Below are positions 1-6,815 of a stretch of 11,218 nt of DNA, in pieces; position 1 is the stretch's first letter, and the number at the start of each line of letters is the position of its first letter. A program made the position numbers and the translations under genes. The stretch covers positions 1 to 11,218 of the forward strand of contig WOZT01000097.1 of assembly GCA_011620145.1 (NCBI GenBank), in the 5' to 3' direction. The notes beneath the pieces were generated by a model. The model was not told where the DNA came from. It did no database searches and saw nothing but the letters and a program-made list of their open reading frames with translations. This stretch comes from Gammaproteobacteria bacterium. GTDB taxonomy: Bacteria; Pseudomonadota; Gammaproteobacteria; UBA5335.

Positions 1-32
1 GGTCAGCCGTTTTCGCGCCTGAATTGACCAGC

Positions 33-63
33 GCGGGAATGGACGAAAAGATCCCGCTTTCTT
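33..63 (+). terminator. Possible rho-independent terminator at the left edge
   Basis: A 6-bp inverted repeat (GCGGGA at 33-38 and TCCCGC at 52-57) encloses a 13-base loop and is followed on the plus strand by TTTCTTT. Read rightwards it resembles a terminator for a plus-strand gene lying outside the window, facing cysA tail to tail. The stem is short and the loop long, so it may be weak. The same hairpin has no T-run on the minus strand, so it is not clearly the cysA terminator. Confidence 0.35.
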
Positions 64-73
64 TGCGTTGCTT

Positions 74-1156
74 TTACCGCAGCGCTTCGCCCTCGACCGC
101 TTCCAGGAACACGCGGGTGCGGCGGGGATGGGCATAGACGCGCGTTCCGATCGCCAATTCGCCGGATTCCGCCGCGCCGCGCGGCACTTCGACCTCCAGC
201 AACTGGCCATCCGCTTCGCGGCGCAGTTCCAGGCGCAGCCAGGGGCCGGCGCCATAAATGCGGACGATCTGGGCGGCGATGGCCTCGGGTCCCTGGGGCT
301 GCGGCGCCAGATGAAAATCGTGGGGACGCACATGGACGCTGCCGGTCCGCTCGGTGTCTCCCGCGTGTTCCGGGACGGGCAGCCGCCAGCCATCCAGATC
401 CGCCCAGCCGGCCGCGATGCGGGCGGGGAGGCGGTTGACCTGGCCGATGAAGGTGGAGACAAAGGCGCTGGCGGGATGGTCATAGAGCGCCTGCGGCGGG
501 CCATCCTGCTCCACCCGGCCGCGATTCATCACGATCACCCGATCCGCCACTTCCATGGCTTCTTCCTGGTCGTGGGTAACGAACACGCTGGTGACGTGCA
601 GTTCGTCGTGCAGGCGCCGCAGCCAACGGCGCAAGTCCTTGCGCACCTGGGCATCCAGTGCGCCGAAGGGTTCATCGAGCAATAACACGCGCGGTTGCAC
701 GGCCAGCGCCCGTGCCAACGCCACCCGCTGGCGCTGGCCGCCGGAGAGCTGTGCCGGTCGGCGATTGGCCATGGCGCCCAGTTGCACCAGCTCCAGCAGC
801 TCCTGCACGCGCTGGCGGATTTCGGCCTCCGGCGGACGGTCTCGGCGCGGCCGCACCCGCAGCCCGAAGGCGATGTTCTCGAATACGCTCAGGTGCGGGA
901 ACAGGGCGTAGTGCTGGAACACGAAGCCCACCCGGCGGTGGCGCACGTGCAGATGGGTGGCATCCTCGCCGTGGAAGTGGACGGCGCCGGTGTCGGGCTG
1001 CTCAAGGCCCGCAATCAGGCGCAGCAGGGTGGTCTTGCCGCAGCCCGACGGCCCCAGCAGCGCCACCAGTTGGCCCGTCTCGATCTGCAGCGACAAGCGC
1101 TCCAGGACCGGCGTCATGCCATAGCGTTTGGAAATGTCACGGATTTCGATGCTCAT
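74..1156 (-). CDS. cysA: Sulfate/thiosulfate ABC transporter ATP-binding protein CysA
   Basis: ATPase subunit that powers sulfate/thiosulfate import through the CysT-CysW channel at the cytoplasmic face. All ABC motifs are visible in the 360-residue protein: Walker A GPSGCGKT (35-42), Q-loop Gln81, signature LSGGQ (137-141), Walker B LLLDEP (158-163) and H-loop His195. From about residue 240 a C-terminal TOBE-like regulatory region follows, as usual for CysA, and the length matches the family. It is the last gene of the operon, 8 bases after the cysW stop, with a modest ribosome site (AAGG) before the ATG. PotA/ModC-type ATPases share these motifs, but sbp, cysT and cysW in the same operon settle the assignment. 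Confidence 0.95.
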   Translation of the reverse strand: MSIEIRDISKRYGMTPVLERLSLQIETGQLVALLGPSGCGKTTLLRLIAGLEQPDTGAVHFHGEDATHLHVRHRRVGFVFQHYALFPHLSVFENIAFGLRVRPRRDRPPEAEIRQRVQELLELVQLGAMANRRPAQLSGGQRQRVALARALAVQPRVLLLDEPFGALDAQVRKDLRRWLRRLHDELHVTSVFVTHDQEEAMEVADRVIVMNRGRVEQDGPPQALYDHPASAFVSTFIGQVNRLPARIAAGWADLDGWRLPVPEHAGDTERTGSVHVRPHDFHLAPQPQGPEAIAAQIVRIYGAGPWLRLELRREADGQLLEVEVPRGAAESGELAIGTRVYAHPRRTRVFLEAVEGEALR

Positions 1157-1164
1157 GGGCGCCT

Positions 1165-2055
1165 TCAGGGGATAACAGGGGCTTCACGGTTGCCGTGCTG
1201 GCCGACCAGGATCTGGGCCACGAGGGTAACCAGCGCCAGGAAGGTGAGCAGGGAGGCCACGGCAAAGGCCGCGGCGAACTGGTATTCGTTGTAGAGAATT
1301 TCCACATGCAGCGGGATGGTATTGGTGTGGCCGCGGATATGGCCCGACACCACCGACACGGCGCCGAATTCCCCCATGGCGCGGGCGTTGCACAGGATGA
1401 TTCCGTACAACAGGCCCCAGCGCACGCTGGGCAGCGTGATGCGACGGAAGGTCTGCCAGCCGGATGCGCCCAGGCTCAGGGCCGCTTCCTCCCGGTCCCG
1501 CCCCTGCTGCTCCATGAGCGGGATGAGCTCCCGTGCCACGAATGGAAAGGTGACAAACAGGGTTGCCAGGACGATGCCCGGCACGGCGAAGATGATTTGC
1601 AGGTCGGCTGCCTTGAGCGCGGGCGTGAACCAGCCTTGAGCGCCATAGAGCAGGACATAGATCAGGCCCGCCACAATCGGACTGACGGCAAAGGGCAGGT
1701 CGATCATCGTGATCAGCAGTTGCTTGCCGCGAAAGCTGAACTTGGCGATGGCCCAACTGGCCGCCAGACCGAAAACCACGTTCAAGGGAACCGCAATGCC
1801 GGCGGCCAGCAGGGTGAGGCGGATGGCCGCCCGGGCATCCGGTTCGGTGATGGCGGCCCAATACACGCCAAAGCCCCGCGCCAAGGCTTCCGTAAACACC
1901 GCTACCAGCGGCAGGATCAGGAACAATCCCAGGAACCCCAGCATTGCCCCGATCAGGATCAGGCGGGCCAGCGGTCCTTCGGTCGCGATCCGGGCCTTTG
2001 TGGCTGAGGGGCCATGCTTCAAATCAATGGCGGGCGCGCCTGCGGCCATGTTCAT
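1165..2055 (-). CDS. cysW: Sulfate ABC transporter permease CysW
   Basis: Inner-membrane permease of the sulfate importer, 296 residues. Hydrophobic segments begin at about residue 32. The EAA loop that docks on CysA lies at about 189-209 ([21 protein letters not shown]). The [10 protein letters not shown] stretch at 224-233 is typical of CysW/CysT permeases. The open frame continues far upstream through cysT in another frame, but the chosen ATG sits in an ATGA overlap with the cysT stop and is preceded by AGGGGG, so coupling to cysT decides the start. A second ATG two codons downstream is possible. It forms a heterodimeric channel with CysT. Confidence 0.94.
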   Translation of the reverse strand: MNMAAGAPAIDLKHGPSATKARIATEGPLARLILIGAMLGFLGLFLILPLVAVFTEALARGFGVYWAAITEPDARAAIRLTLLAAGIAVPLNVVFGLAASWAIAKFSFRGKQLLITMIDLPFAVSPIVAGLIYVLLYGAQGWFTPALKAADLQIIFAVPGIVLATLFVTFPFVARELIPLMEQQGRDREEAALSLGASGWQTFRRITLPSVRWGLLYGIILCNARAMGEFGAVSVVSGHIRGHTNTIPLHVEILYNEYQFAAAFAVASLLTFLALVTLVAQILVGQHGNREAPVIP

Positions 2056-2879
2056 GCCCCCTGTCGGGTTTGGTTCCAGTGCTGGAGTCCATTGATGCCC
2101 AGCAACAGAACAAAGGAAAACAACAGCATCACGCTTCCCAGGGCGGCTGCCCCGGCGTAGTCGTATTGCTCCAGCTTGGTGATGATGAGCAAGGGCGTGA
2201 TCTCCGTGCGCATCGGCAGATTGCCGCTGATGAAGACCACCGAGCCATATTCCCCGACGGCGCGCGCAAAGGACATGGCAAAGCCGGTGAGCAAGGCCGG
2301 CAGCAAAGTCGGCAGCAACACCCGGAGGAAGGTCTGGAGGCGGTCGGCGCCCAGGCTGGCGGCGGCCTCTTCCAGTTCCGATCCGAGGTTTTCCAGTACC
2401 GGCTGGACGGTGCGCACCACATAGGGCAGGCCGATGAAGGTCAGGGCCACGACGATGCCGAGCGGCGCATAGGCCACCTTGATCCCCACCGCATCCAGCC
2501 AGCGCCCGAGCCAGCCATTGGGTGCGTAGAGGGTGGTCAGCGTGATGCCGGCCACCGCAGTGGGCAGGGCAAAGGGCAGGTCCACCAGCGCGTCCACCAG
2601 CTTCCTGCCCGGAAACGGATAGCGCACCAAGACCCAGGCCGTGATCAGGCCAAAGATGCCGTTGATCCCGGCTGCCAGCAGGGAGGTCCACAGGGTCAGG
2701 CGGTAACTGGCCACCGCGCGTGGATCACTGATGGTCGCCCACAGCGTGGCCCACGACGGGGTCAGGGCCTTGGCCACCAGCGCGGCCAGCGGCAGCAACA
2801 CCACCAATGTGGCATAGGTCACAGTAAAGCCCATGGTGAGTCCGAAGCCCGGTATCACCGGACGGGTCTTGCGGGACAT
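2052..2879 (-). CDS. cysT: Sulfate ABC transporter permease CysT (CysU)
   Basis: Second inner-membrane permease of the sulfate importer, 275 residues from the chosen ATG. It has several strongly hydrophobic segments and an EAA loop at about 169-190 (ELEEAAASLGADRLQTFLRV). ARAVGEYGSVVFISGN follows, a hallmark of sulfate permeases. I chose the ATG at 2879 over the TTG one codon upstream. The ATG overlaps the TGA of the preceding TOBE gene (TGATG), and a strong ribosome site GGAGGAG (2885-2891) lies 5 bases upstream, inside the end of the TOBE gene. Its stop overlaps the cysW start, so TOBE-cysT-cysW reads as a coupled chain. Molybdate permease ModB is related, but E. coli-like CysT features and the neighbours favour sulfate. 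Confidence 0.94.
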   Translation of the reverse strand: MSRKTRPVIPGFGLTMGFTVTYATLVVLLPLAALVAKALTPSWATLWATISDPRAVASYRLTLWTSLLAAGINGIFGLITAWVLVRYPFPGRKLVDALVDLPFALPTAVAGITLTTLYAPNGWLGRWLDAVGIKVAYAPLGIVVALTFIGLPYVVRTVQPVLENLGSELEEAAASLGADRLQTFLRVLLPTLLPALLTGFAMSFARAVGEYGSVVFISGNLPMRTEITPLLIITKLEQYDYAGAAALGSVMLLFSFVLLLGINGLQHWNQTRQGA

Positions 2880-3142
2880 CAAATCTCCTCCGGCGATTGG
2901 GTATGCATCGGCAGTACGATCACATCGGTGGCCCGGATCATCACCTGGAGCCGGCGACCGGGCTGCAGCGACTGGCGCCGGCTTGATGTCGCCGGAAGGC
3001 GCACCTGCAACACCTGATCCCCCAGCGCCAGATCCAGCTCAAGCCATCCCGGCGTTTCGGTAATCAGCAGGATGCGGCCCGTCATCCGGTTGCCCGGGAC
3101 GATCGCAACAGCCTGCGCGGTGGGCGGTGGAGATGACGCCAT
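2879..3142 (-). CDS. Stand-alone TOBE/molbindin-like small protein in the sulfate operon
   Basis: An 87-residue protein. Residues about 19-78 fit a single TOBE (Mop) domain: MTGRILLI opens a beta strand, and the second half SLQPGRRLQVMIRATDVIVL (57-76) matches the conserved end of such domains. In known families this fold binds molybdate, tungstate or sulfate, either as free molbindins of about 70 residues or as the tail of ModC/CysA ATPases. The first 18 residues are Ala/Pro-rich and not part of the domain; no signal peptide is evident. The frame stays open upstream inside sbp antiparallel reading, but the ATG at 3142 is 49 bases after the sbp stop and gives the compact domain. Its ribosome site is weak (CAGGT). 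It is coupled to cysT by TGATG. The ligand is unknown; an oxyanion-binding or transporter-regulating role is inferred. Confidence 0.75.
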   Translation of the reverse strand: MASSPPPTAQAVAIVPGNRMTGRILLITETPGWLELDLALGDQVLQVRLPATSSRRQSLQPGRRLQVMIRATDVIVLPMHTQSPEEI

Positions 3143-3191
3143 GATGAGGGTGACCTGATCGGGTTGTCGGGCGTGTCCGGAAAATGGGCGC

Positions 3192-4265
3192 TCAGGGGCG
3201 CCCACCCCCGACAGGGATCTGGTCGAAAAAGCCGCCATCGGCAAAATGCGTCTTCTGGGCCTTTTCCCAACCGCCGAAGGCTTCGTCGACAGTGACCAGT
3301 CGCACTTTGGGAAAACGCGCCAGATCCTTGGGGTCGGCTGCCTTGGCGTCGCGCGGACGGAAGTAGTGCTTCGCCGCCAGGCGCTGGCCTTCGGGGCTGT
3401 AGAGATATTCCAGGTAAGCCTGGGCCAGAGGCAGGTTGCCATGCTCGCGGGCATAGTCATCCACCACGGCGACTGTGGGTTCGGCCAGGATGGACAGCGA
3501 GGGCACCACGATCTCGAAGCGATCCGCGCCCAGCTCGTTCAGGGCGAGAAAGGCTTCGTTTTCCCAGGTCAGCAACACATCCCCGATGCCGCGTTGTGCA
3601 AAGGTCGTGGTACTGCCGCGCGCGCCGGAATCCAGGACAGGGACATTCTTGAACAGGGCCGTCACGAAGGCGCGGGCGGCCTCATCCGAGCCCTGCTTTT
3701 CGCGGGCATAGGCCCAGGCAGCCAGATAATTCCAGCGCGCGCCACCGGAAGTCTTGGGATTGGGGGTGATCACCTGCAGACCGGGCTTGATCAGATCGTC
3801 CCAGTCGCGGATCCCCTTGGGATTGCCCTTGCGCACCAGAAACACGATGGTCGAGGTATAGGGAGCGCTGTTGCTGGGCAGGCGTTTTTGCCAGTCGGTC
3901 GGGATGTGGCCGGAGCGGGCAATGGCGTCGACATCGGAGGCCAGCGCGAGAGTGACCACGTCCGCCTTCAAGCCATCGATCACGGCGCGCGCCTGTTTTC
4001 CCGAACCGCCGTGGGATTGCTGGAAGCTGACTGATTCGCCGTTTTTTTCCTTCCAATGGCGCGCGAAGGCGGCGTTGTAGTCCTGGTAAAACTCCCGGGT
4101 GGGGTCATAGGATACATTGAGCAGGCTGCGCTCGGCCGCGTGGGCGGGGTGGTAGCCCAGGCCGGCCAGGAAGATCGCAAGACCGAAGATCGAGCCCAGG
4201 CCAATGCGGCGCAAGAGGGGTGCGGCCCATCGGGCAGAGCGACGGGTGACAGCGAAAAATTCCAT
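3192..4265 (-). CDS. sbp: Periplasmic sulfate-binding protein Sbp
   Basis: Captures sulfate in the periplasm and delivers it to CysT-CysW. The 357-residue precursor has a long basic n-region (several Arg to residue 20), a hydrophobic core (about 21-37) and a probable signal peptidase I site AHA|AE at 43/44. The mature part closely follows enterobacterial Sbp as I recall it: [13 protein letters not shown] (48-60), QSHGGSGKQ (83-91), [18 protein letters not shown] (133-150), [12 protein letters not shown] (173-184), LDSGARGST (211-219) and the end [11 protein letters not shown]. These include the Ser/Gly/Trp positions that hold sulfate. The ATG at 4265 has AGGAG 5 bases upstream; a start ten codons earlier lacks such a site. 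Overall it is closer to Sbp than to CysP. Confidence 0.95.
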   Translation of the reverse strand: MEFFAVTRRSARWAAPLLRRIGLGSIFGLAIFLAGLGYHPAHAAERSLLNVSYDPTREFYQDYNAAFARHWKEKNGESVSFQQSHGGSGKQARAVIDGLKADVVTLALASDVDAIARSGHIPTDWQKRLPSNSAPYTSTIVFLVRKGNPKGIRDWDDLIKPGLQVITPNPKTSGGARWNYLAAWAYAREKQGSDEAARAFVTALFKNVPVLDSGARGSTTTFAQRGIGDVLLTWENEAFLALNELGADRFEIVVPSLSILAEPTVAVVDDYAREHGNLPLAQAYLEYLYSPEGQRLAAKHYFRPRDAKAADPKDLARFPKVRLVTVDEAFGGWEKAQKTHFADGGFFDQIPVGGGRP

Positions 4266-4340
4266 GAGATCTCCTTTGATCTGATTGGTTATCAAGAGGC
4301 TGATCGCTTGGAACTTCCGGAGGTCCGGTCAGCTCAGCGG

Positions 4341-4349
4341 GATATGAAT
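4341..4349 (+). repeat. Second copy of the GATATGAAT element, upstream of sbp
   Basis: GATATGAAT here matches 4649-4657 in the oscA/SDR control region, in the same orientation. Both copies are followed by one differing base and then AAAA. It lies just beyond the oscA-sbp hairpin, about 75 bases before the sbp start. It could be a half-site for the same regulator; a chance match in AT-rich sequence is not excluded. Confidence 0.3.
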
Positions 4350-4350
4350 C

Positions 4351-4375
4351 AAAAATAACGGGTTGAGTTAACCCG
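4351..4375 (-). terminator. Hairpin with T-rich tail between oscA and sbp (attenuator-like)
   Basis: On the minus strand CGGGTT-AACTC-AACCCG forms a 6-bp stem with a 5-base loop, directly followed by TTATTTTT. The stem contains the oscA stop codon. This is the layout of a weak intrinsic terminator or a processing site that would give oscA more transcript than sbp-cysTWA. The stem is short with only moderate GC, so read-through is expected. Confidence 0.45.
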
Positions 4376-4568
4376 CAGCGCGCGGGGGTTCGGGACTCGC
4401 GATGCGGATTTTCTCGCGCCGCTCGATCTGCACCACGCGCCCGTCGTGCACCGTGATTTCGATCGCTCCGAAACGCAGCCCGGCCAGCAGGCGGCTGATC
4501 TGGCTCATCACCTCGGGAGCCAAGGCGGGATCCACATTCCGGTTCGGGCTCGCGCGGGGGTCTTGCAC
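4368..4568 (-). CDS. oscA: OscA / YezD-family (DUF2292) small protein
   Basis: A protein of up to 66 residues. The segment LLAGLRFGAIEITVHDGRVVQIERREKIR (about 27-55) is the DUF2292/YezD signature. Family members often sit just before sbp or sulfate-transport genes, and in Pseudomonas the gene oscA is linked with sulfur starvation and use of organosulfur compounds. The molecular function is unknown. The start is uncertain: the longest reading begins with GTG at 4568, with an in-frame GTG at 4535 and an ATG at 4508 as alternatives, none with a convincing ribosome site. The ATG would still keep the core domain. It is the first gene of the sulfate operon, 102 bases before sbp, and faces an AT-rich divergent control region. 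Confidence 0.8.
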   Translation of the reverse strand: MQDPRASPNRNVDPALAPEVMSQISRLLAGLRFGAIEITVHDGRVVQIERREKIRIASPEPPRAAG

Positions 4569-4682
4569 GGTTTACGCTTGGTTTGAGTCTTTGGTGGGCC
4601 CATTGTGGGGAGCCGGCTTTATTCTGTGAAATAATTAGTTATTCATTTGATATGAATTAAAAGAATTTAGAGGAGTGCGTTC
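4569..4682. promoter_or_regulatory. AT-rich divergent control region between oscA and an SDR gene
   Basis: About 55 bases (4617-4670) are strikingly AT-rich against the GC-rich surroundings. Two adjacent dyads are visible: AATAA-TTAG-TTATT (4630-4643) and ATTCAT-TTGAT-ATGAAT (4641-4657). The second fits the T-N11-A dyad shape bound by LysR-type regulators, the family of CysB, the usual activator of sulfate genes. The 9-mer GATATGAAT (4649-4657) recurs at 4341-4349 upstream of sbp. I could not pick clear -35/-10 pairs on either strand. CysB control is inference. Confidence 0.5.
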
Positions 4683-5432
4683 ATGGCCACCCGATCGATG
4701 CTCATCAGCGGTGCCAGTTCCGGCATCGGCGCGGCGGTGGCCCGCGAATTGGCCCGGCACGGCTGGCCGCTGGCGCTGTCGGCACGGCGCCGGGATGCCT
4801 TGGACGATCTGGCCAGCGAGCTGCGCCAGCGGCATCCCGGGTTGCGCGTCAGCGTGCACGTTCACGATGTGACGGACTACGCGAGCAGTGACGCCCTGAT
4901 CCGGGATGCGGCGGAGGCGCTGGGGGGATTGAGCGCGGTGTTCGTCAATGCGGGGATCGGCCTCGGCGGGCGCATCGGCGGGAAGTCCTTCGACAAACAG
5001 CGGCGCACCATCGAGACCAATCTGCTCGGCGCCATGGCCGTCACCGATGCGGCGGTACGCCATTTCCGTGCCCACGGCGGCGGGCAGGTGGTGGGAACCT
5101 GTTCGGTGGCGGCGTTTCGCGGCGTGCCCGGAAACGTCGCCTATTCCGCCTCCAAGGCGGCGCTGTCCACCTATCTGGAGGGCTTGCGGGCGGAGGGCTG
5201 GCGCGAGGGGATCCGGGTGACGGTGCTCTACCCCGGCTTTGTGCGCACCCCCATCGTCGAGGGCGTGGCCCACACGCCGTTTGCCATCGAGGCGGATCGG
5301 GCAGCACGCCTCATCGTGCGCGCCATCGAACGCCAGGCGCCCCGCGCCATCGTGCCGCGTTTTCCCTGGACGCTGGCGCGTTGGCTGATGCCCTTGATCC
5401 CCTCCCGGCTGCTGGCGCGCGCTGGCTTTTGA
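4683..5432 (+). CDS. Classical short-chain dehydrogenase/reductase (SDR), substrate unknown
   Basis: A 249-residue NAD(P)-dependent oxidoreductase with a complete classical SDR motif set: GASSGIG cofactor loop (10-16), DVT (62-64), NAG (89-91), Asn113, and catalytic Ser141, Tyr154 and Lys158 (YSASK). PG follows at 184-185. Arg residues after the second strand (ARRRD, 34-38) hint at NADPH preference. The C-terminal tail PWTLARWLMPLIPSRLLARAGF-like region (228-249) is basic-hydrophobic and may touch the membrane, as in several SDRs acting on lipid-like substrates. AGGAG lies 7 bases before the ATG. It is divergent from the sulfate operon and shares its AT-rich control region, but nothing in the protein indicates a sulfur role. 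Confidence 0.9.
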   Translation: MATRSMLISGASSGIGAAVARELARHGWPLALSARRRDALDDLASELRQRHPGLRVSVHVHDVTDYASSDALIRDAAEALGGLSAVFVNAGIGLGGRIGGKSFDKQRRTIETNLLGAMAVTDAAVRHFRAHGGGQVVGTCSVAAFRGVPGNVAYSASKAALSTYLEGLRAEGWREGIRVTVLYPGFVRTPIVEGVAHTPFAIEADRAARLIVRAIERQAPRAIVPRFPWTLARWLMPLIPSRLLARAGF

Positions 5433-5440
5433 TGCCGAAG

Positions 5441-5462
5441 GATCGTAAGGCCCTTACCGATC
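5441..5462. terminator. Imperfect inverted repeat between two convergent SDR genes
   Basis: GATCGTAAGG is followed almost at once by CCTTACCGATC, giving a long stem with one bulged base and a very tight loop (several central bases must unpair). It lies 8 bases after the stop of the plus-strand SDR, in the 96-base gap between two genes facing each other. No clean T-run follows on either strand (ATTTGCAT on plus), so its terminator activity is uncertain. Confidence 0.35.
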
Positions 5463-5528
5463 ATTTGCATATGAAGCATTTTGCCGAACGATACGCGCGT
5501 CCGGTTCGCCCGGGGCGGGACAGTGCGA

Positions 5529-6290
5529 TCAGCGCGCCACCCAACCGCCATCCACCGGCAGCGCCGCGCCCGTGATGAAGCTGGCCCGGTCGGAACATAG
5601 CCAGGCCACGGCTTCACCGATCTCGCCGGGCTGGCCCAGGCGGCCGATGGGTTCACCGGCTGCAAAGCCGGCCGCCATGGCTGGATCACCCGCGATCAAG
5701 CGATCGATCATGGCGGTCTGGATCACACCAGGGCAGACGGCATTGACCCGGATGGCGTGGGCTGCAAATTCCAGGGCGGCCGTCTTGGTCAGACCGATCA
5801 AGGCATGCTTGGAGGCGACATAGGCCGGCAGCCCCTCGAAGCCCACCAGTCCGGCGATGGAGGCCATGTTGACGATGGCGCCTCCGCCCTGCTGGCGCAT
5901 CTGGCGCAGTTCGGCACGCAGGCAGTACCATGCGCCGGTCAGGTTGACGGCAAGCGTACGGGACCAGTTGGCGTCGCTGCATTCGGCGGTATTGCCGTGT
6001 TCCCCTTCGATGCCGGCGTTGTTGACCGCCCAGTCGAGGCGGCCGAAGCGTTCCACCGTGACCGCCACCAGCGCGTCCACGGCGGCCGCATCGGTCACGT
6101 CGGTGCGTCGGAATTCGGCCTCCCCGCCCTGTGCACGGATGAGCGCGACGGTTTCCTCGCCGCCTTCCACGTCCACGTCGGCCACCATCACCCGGGCGCC
6201 TTCCCGCGCCATCACCAAGGCCGCGGCGCGACCGATGCCGCCGCCGGCTCCCGTGACCAATCCCGCTCGATTCAGCAGTTCACCACTCAT
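5529..6290 (-). CDS. FabG-like short-chain dehydrogenase/reductase (SDR)
   Basis: A 253-residue classical SDR oxidoreductase. Motifs: TGAGGGIG (13-20), Asp38 at the end of the second strand (favouring NAD over NADP), DVTD (64-67), NNAG (90-93), Asn116, and catalytic Ser144, Tyr157 and Lys161 (YVASK). CPG at 186-188 and the end LPVDGGWVAR are typical of the glucose-1-dehydrogenase/3-oxoacyl-ACP reductase subgroup. The substrate cannot be read from sequence. AGGAGG lies 8 bases before the ATG. It follows the DUF4156 lipoprotein gene on the same strand after 210 bases and so probably has its own promoter. It shares only the general SDR pattern with the neighbouring plus-strand SDR; the pair does not look like a recent duplication. 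Confidence 0.9.
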   Translation of the reverse strand: MSGELLNRAGLVTGAGGGIGRAAALVMAREGARVMVADVDVEGGEETVALIRAQGGEAEFRRTDVTDAAAVDALVAVTVERFGRLDWAVNNAGIEGEHGNTAECSDANWSRTLAVNLTGAWYCLRAELRQMRQQGGGAIVNMASIAGLVGFEGLPAYVASKHALIGLTKTAALEFAAHAIRVNAVCPGVIQTAMIDRLIAGDPAMAAGFAAGEPIGRLGQPGEIGEAVAWLCSDRASFITGAALPVDGGWVAR

Positions 6291-6500
6291 GGCCGTTTCC
6301 TCCTCATCCTGTGAATGAATGGAGCGGGCTCAGGCTGTGATGGCCGGTCGATCGGACCCCGGCATGCCATGGCCCGGCATGTTCATGGGAAAGCTTAAGC
6401 TTGCCGATGCGCGCCGGTGGTGATGATCCTGTGACTCGCGATGCCTGTCACGGATTGGGTGCGCCTTGCGGCCGAGCGCCCGCACGACAAATGGCCTGGT
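6291..6500. other. 210-base intergenic region with several palindromes
   Basis: No coding potential that I trust. Visible structure: the perfect 12-base palindrome AAGCTTAAGCTT (6391-6402); a cluster of four CATG tetramers at 6363-6387, embedded in a CCCGGCATG direct repeat (copies near 6357 and 6374); and an inverted repeat GTGAC/GTCAC (6431-6435 and 6447-6451). The region holds the 3' end of the lipoprotein transcript and presumably the promoter of the downstream SDR, but I see no convincing -35/-10 pair. Confidence 0.4.
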
Positions 6501-6815
6501 TCACAGGCACTTGTAGACGCCGAAGGTCTGGCGGCCGTTGACCACGCCTGTCAAGGCCGAAACCGTGTCACCGCCCATGTCGATGGCGTTGTTCTTGGCC
6601 ACACGCTGCAGGTCGGTTTCAACGGATGCGCCGCGCCGCGCCAGGAAACCAAACCGATCCAGCACCTGGACCTTGGTCTGACCAATTTCCGTGCAGTTTT
6701 TCACCCGCTCCAGCGGCAGGATCAAGACCTTGTCCGCACCGGGGCTCTTGGGGATGAAGGAGCAAGCCGTCAGCAGCGCGGGCAAGAGGGCGAGGAAGAT
6801 CAATTTCTGTTTCAT
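6501..6815 (-). CDS. DUF4156 family lipoprotein
   Basis: A 104-residue protein with a lipoprotein signal peptide: Lys-rich start, hydrophobic core, and lipobox LLTAC with the lipidated Cys at 18. Position +2 is Ser, compatible with outer-membrane sorting under the E. coli rule. The mature part fits DUF4156: KVLILPLERVKNCTEIGQT, then VLDRFGF, then NNAIDMGGDTV and the end FGVYKCL, with two conserved Cys (41 and 103) that could form a disulfide. The function of the family is unknown to me. The start lies in an ATGA overlap with the stop of the upstream crotonase gene, so translation is probably coupled; AGGAG is 11 bases upstream. It is the last gene of the moaC-led operon. Confidence 0.85.
   Translation of the reverse strand: MKQKLIFLALLPALLTACSFIPKSPGADKVLILPLERVKNCTEIGQTKVQVLDRFGFLARRGASVETDLQRVAKNNAIDMGGDTVSALTGVVNGRQTFGVYKCL

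Noticed and set aside
658..2007. Long plus-strand open frame (449 codons) opposite cysA and cysW
   Set aside because: Composition is low-complexity Arg/Gly/Ala/Gln-rich, as expected on the antisense strand of GC-rich genes; the opposite strand encodes clear CysA and CysW.
2056..2691. Upstream extension of the cysW frame to 508 codons
   Set aside because: The added part lies over cysT in another frame and has no permease features; the ATGA overlap at 2055 fits the true start.
1944..3017. Plus-strand open frame (357 codons) opposite cysT and the TOBE gene
   Set aside because: Gln/Gly/His-rich antisense shadow with no recognisable motif; cysT explains the sequence.
3143..3460. Upstream extension of the TOBE gene frame over the end of sbp
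   Set aside because: The added residues are a frame-shifted reading of sbp (Ser/Arg/Pro-rich), while the TOBE core starts after the ATG at 3142.
3246..4034. Plus-strand open frame (262 codons) opposite sbp
   Set aside because: Antisense shadow; Sbp on the other strand is unmistakable.
4635..5273. Minus-strand open frame (212 codons) opposite the first SDR
   Set aside because: Antisense shadow; the SDR has all catalytic motifs and a ribosome site.
4683..6290. Two SDR genes as a recent tandem inverted duplication
   Set aside because: They differ in cofactor loop, residue after the second strand and C-terminal region, and share only family-wide motifs.
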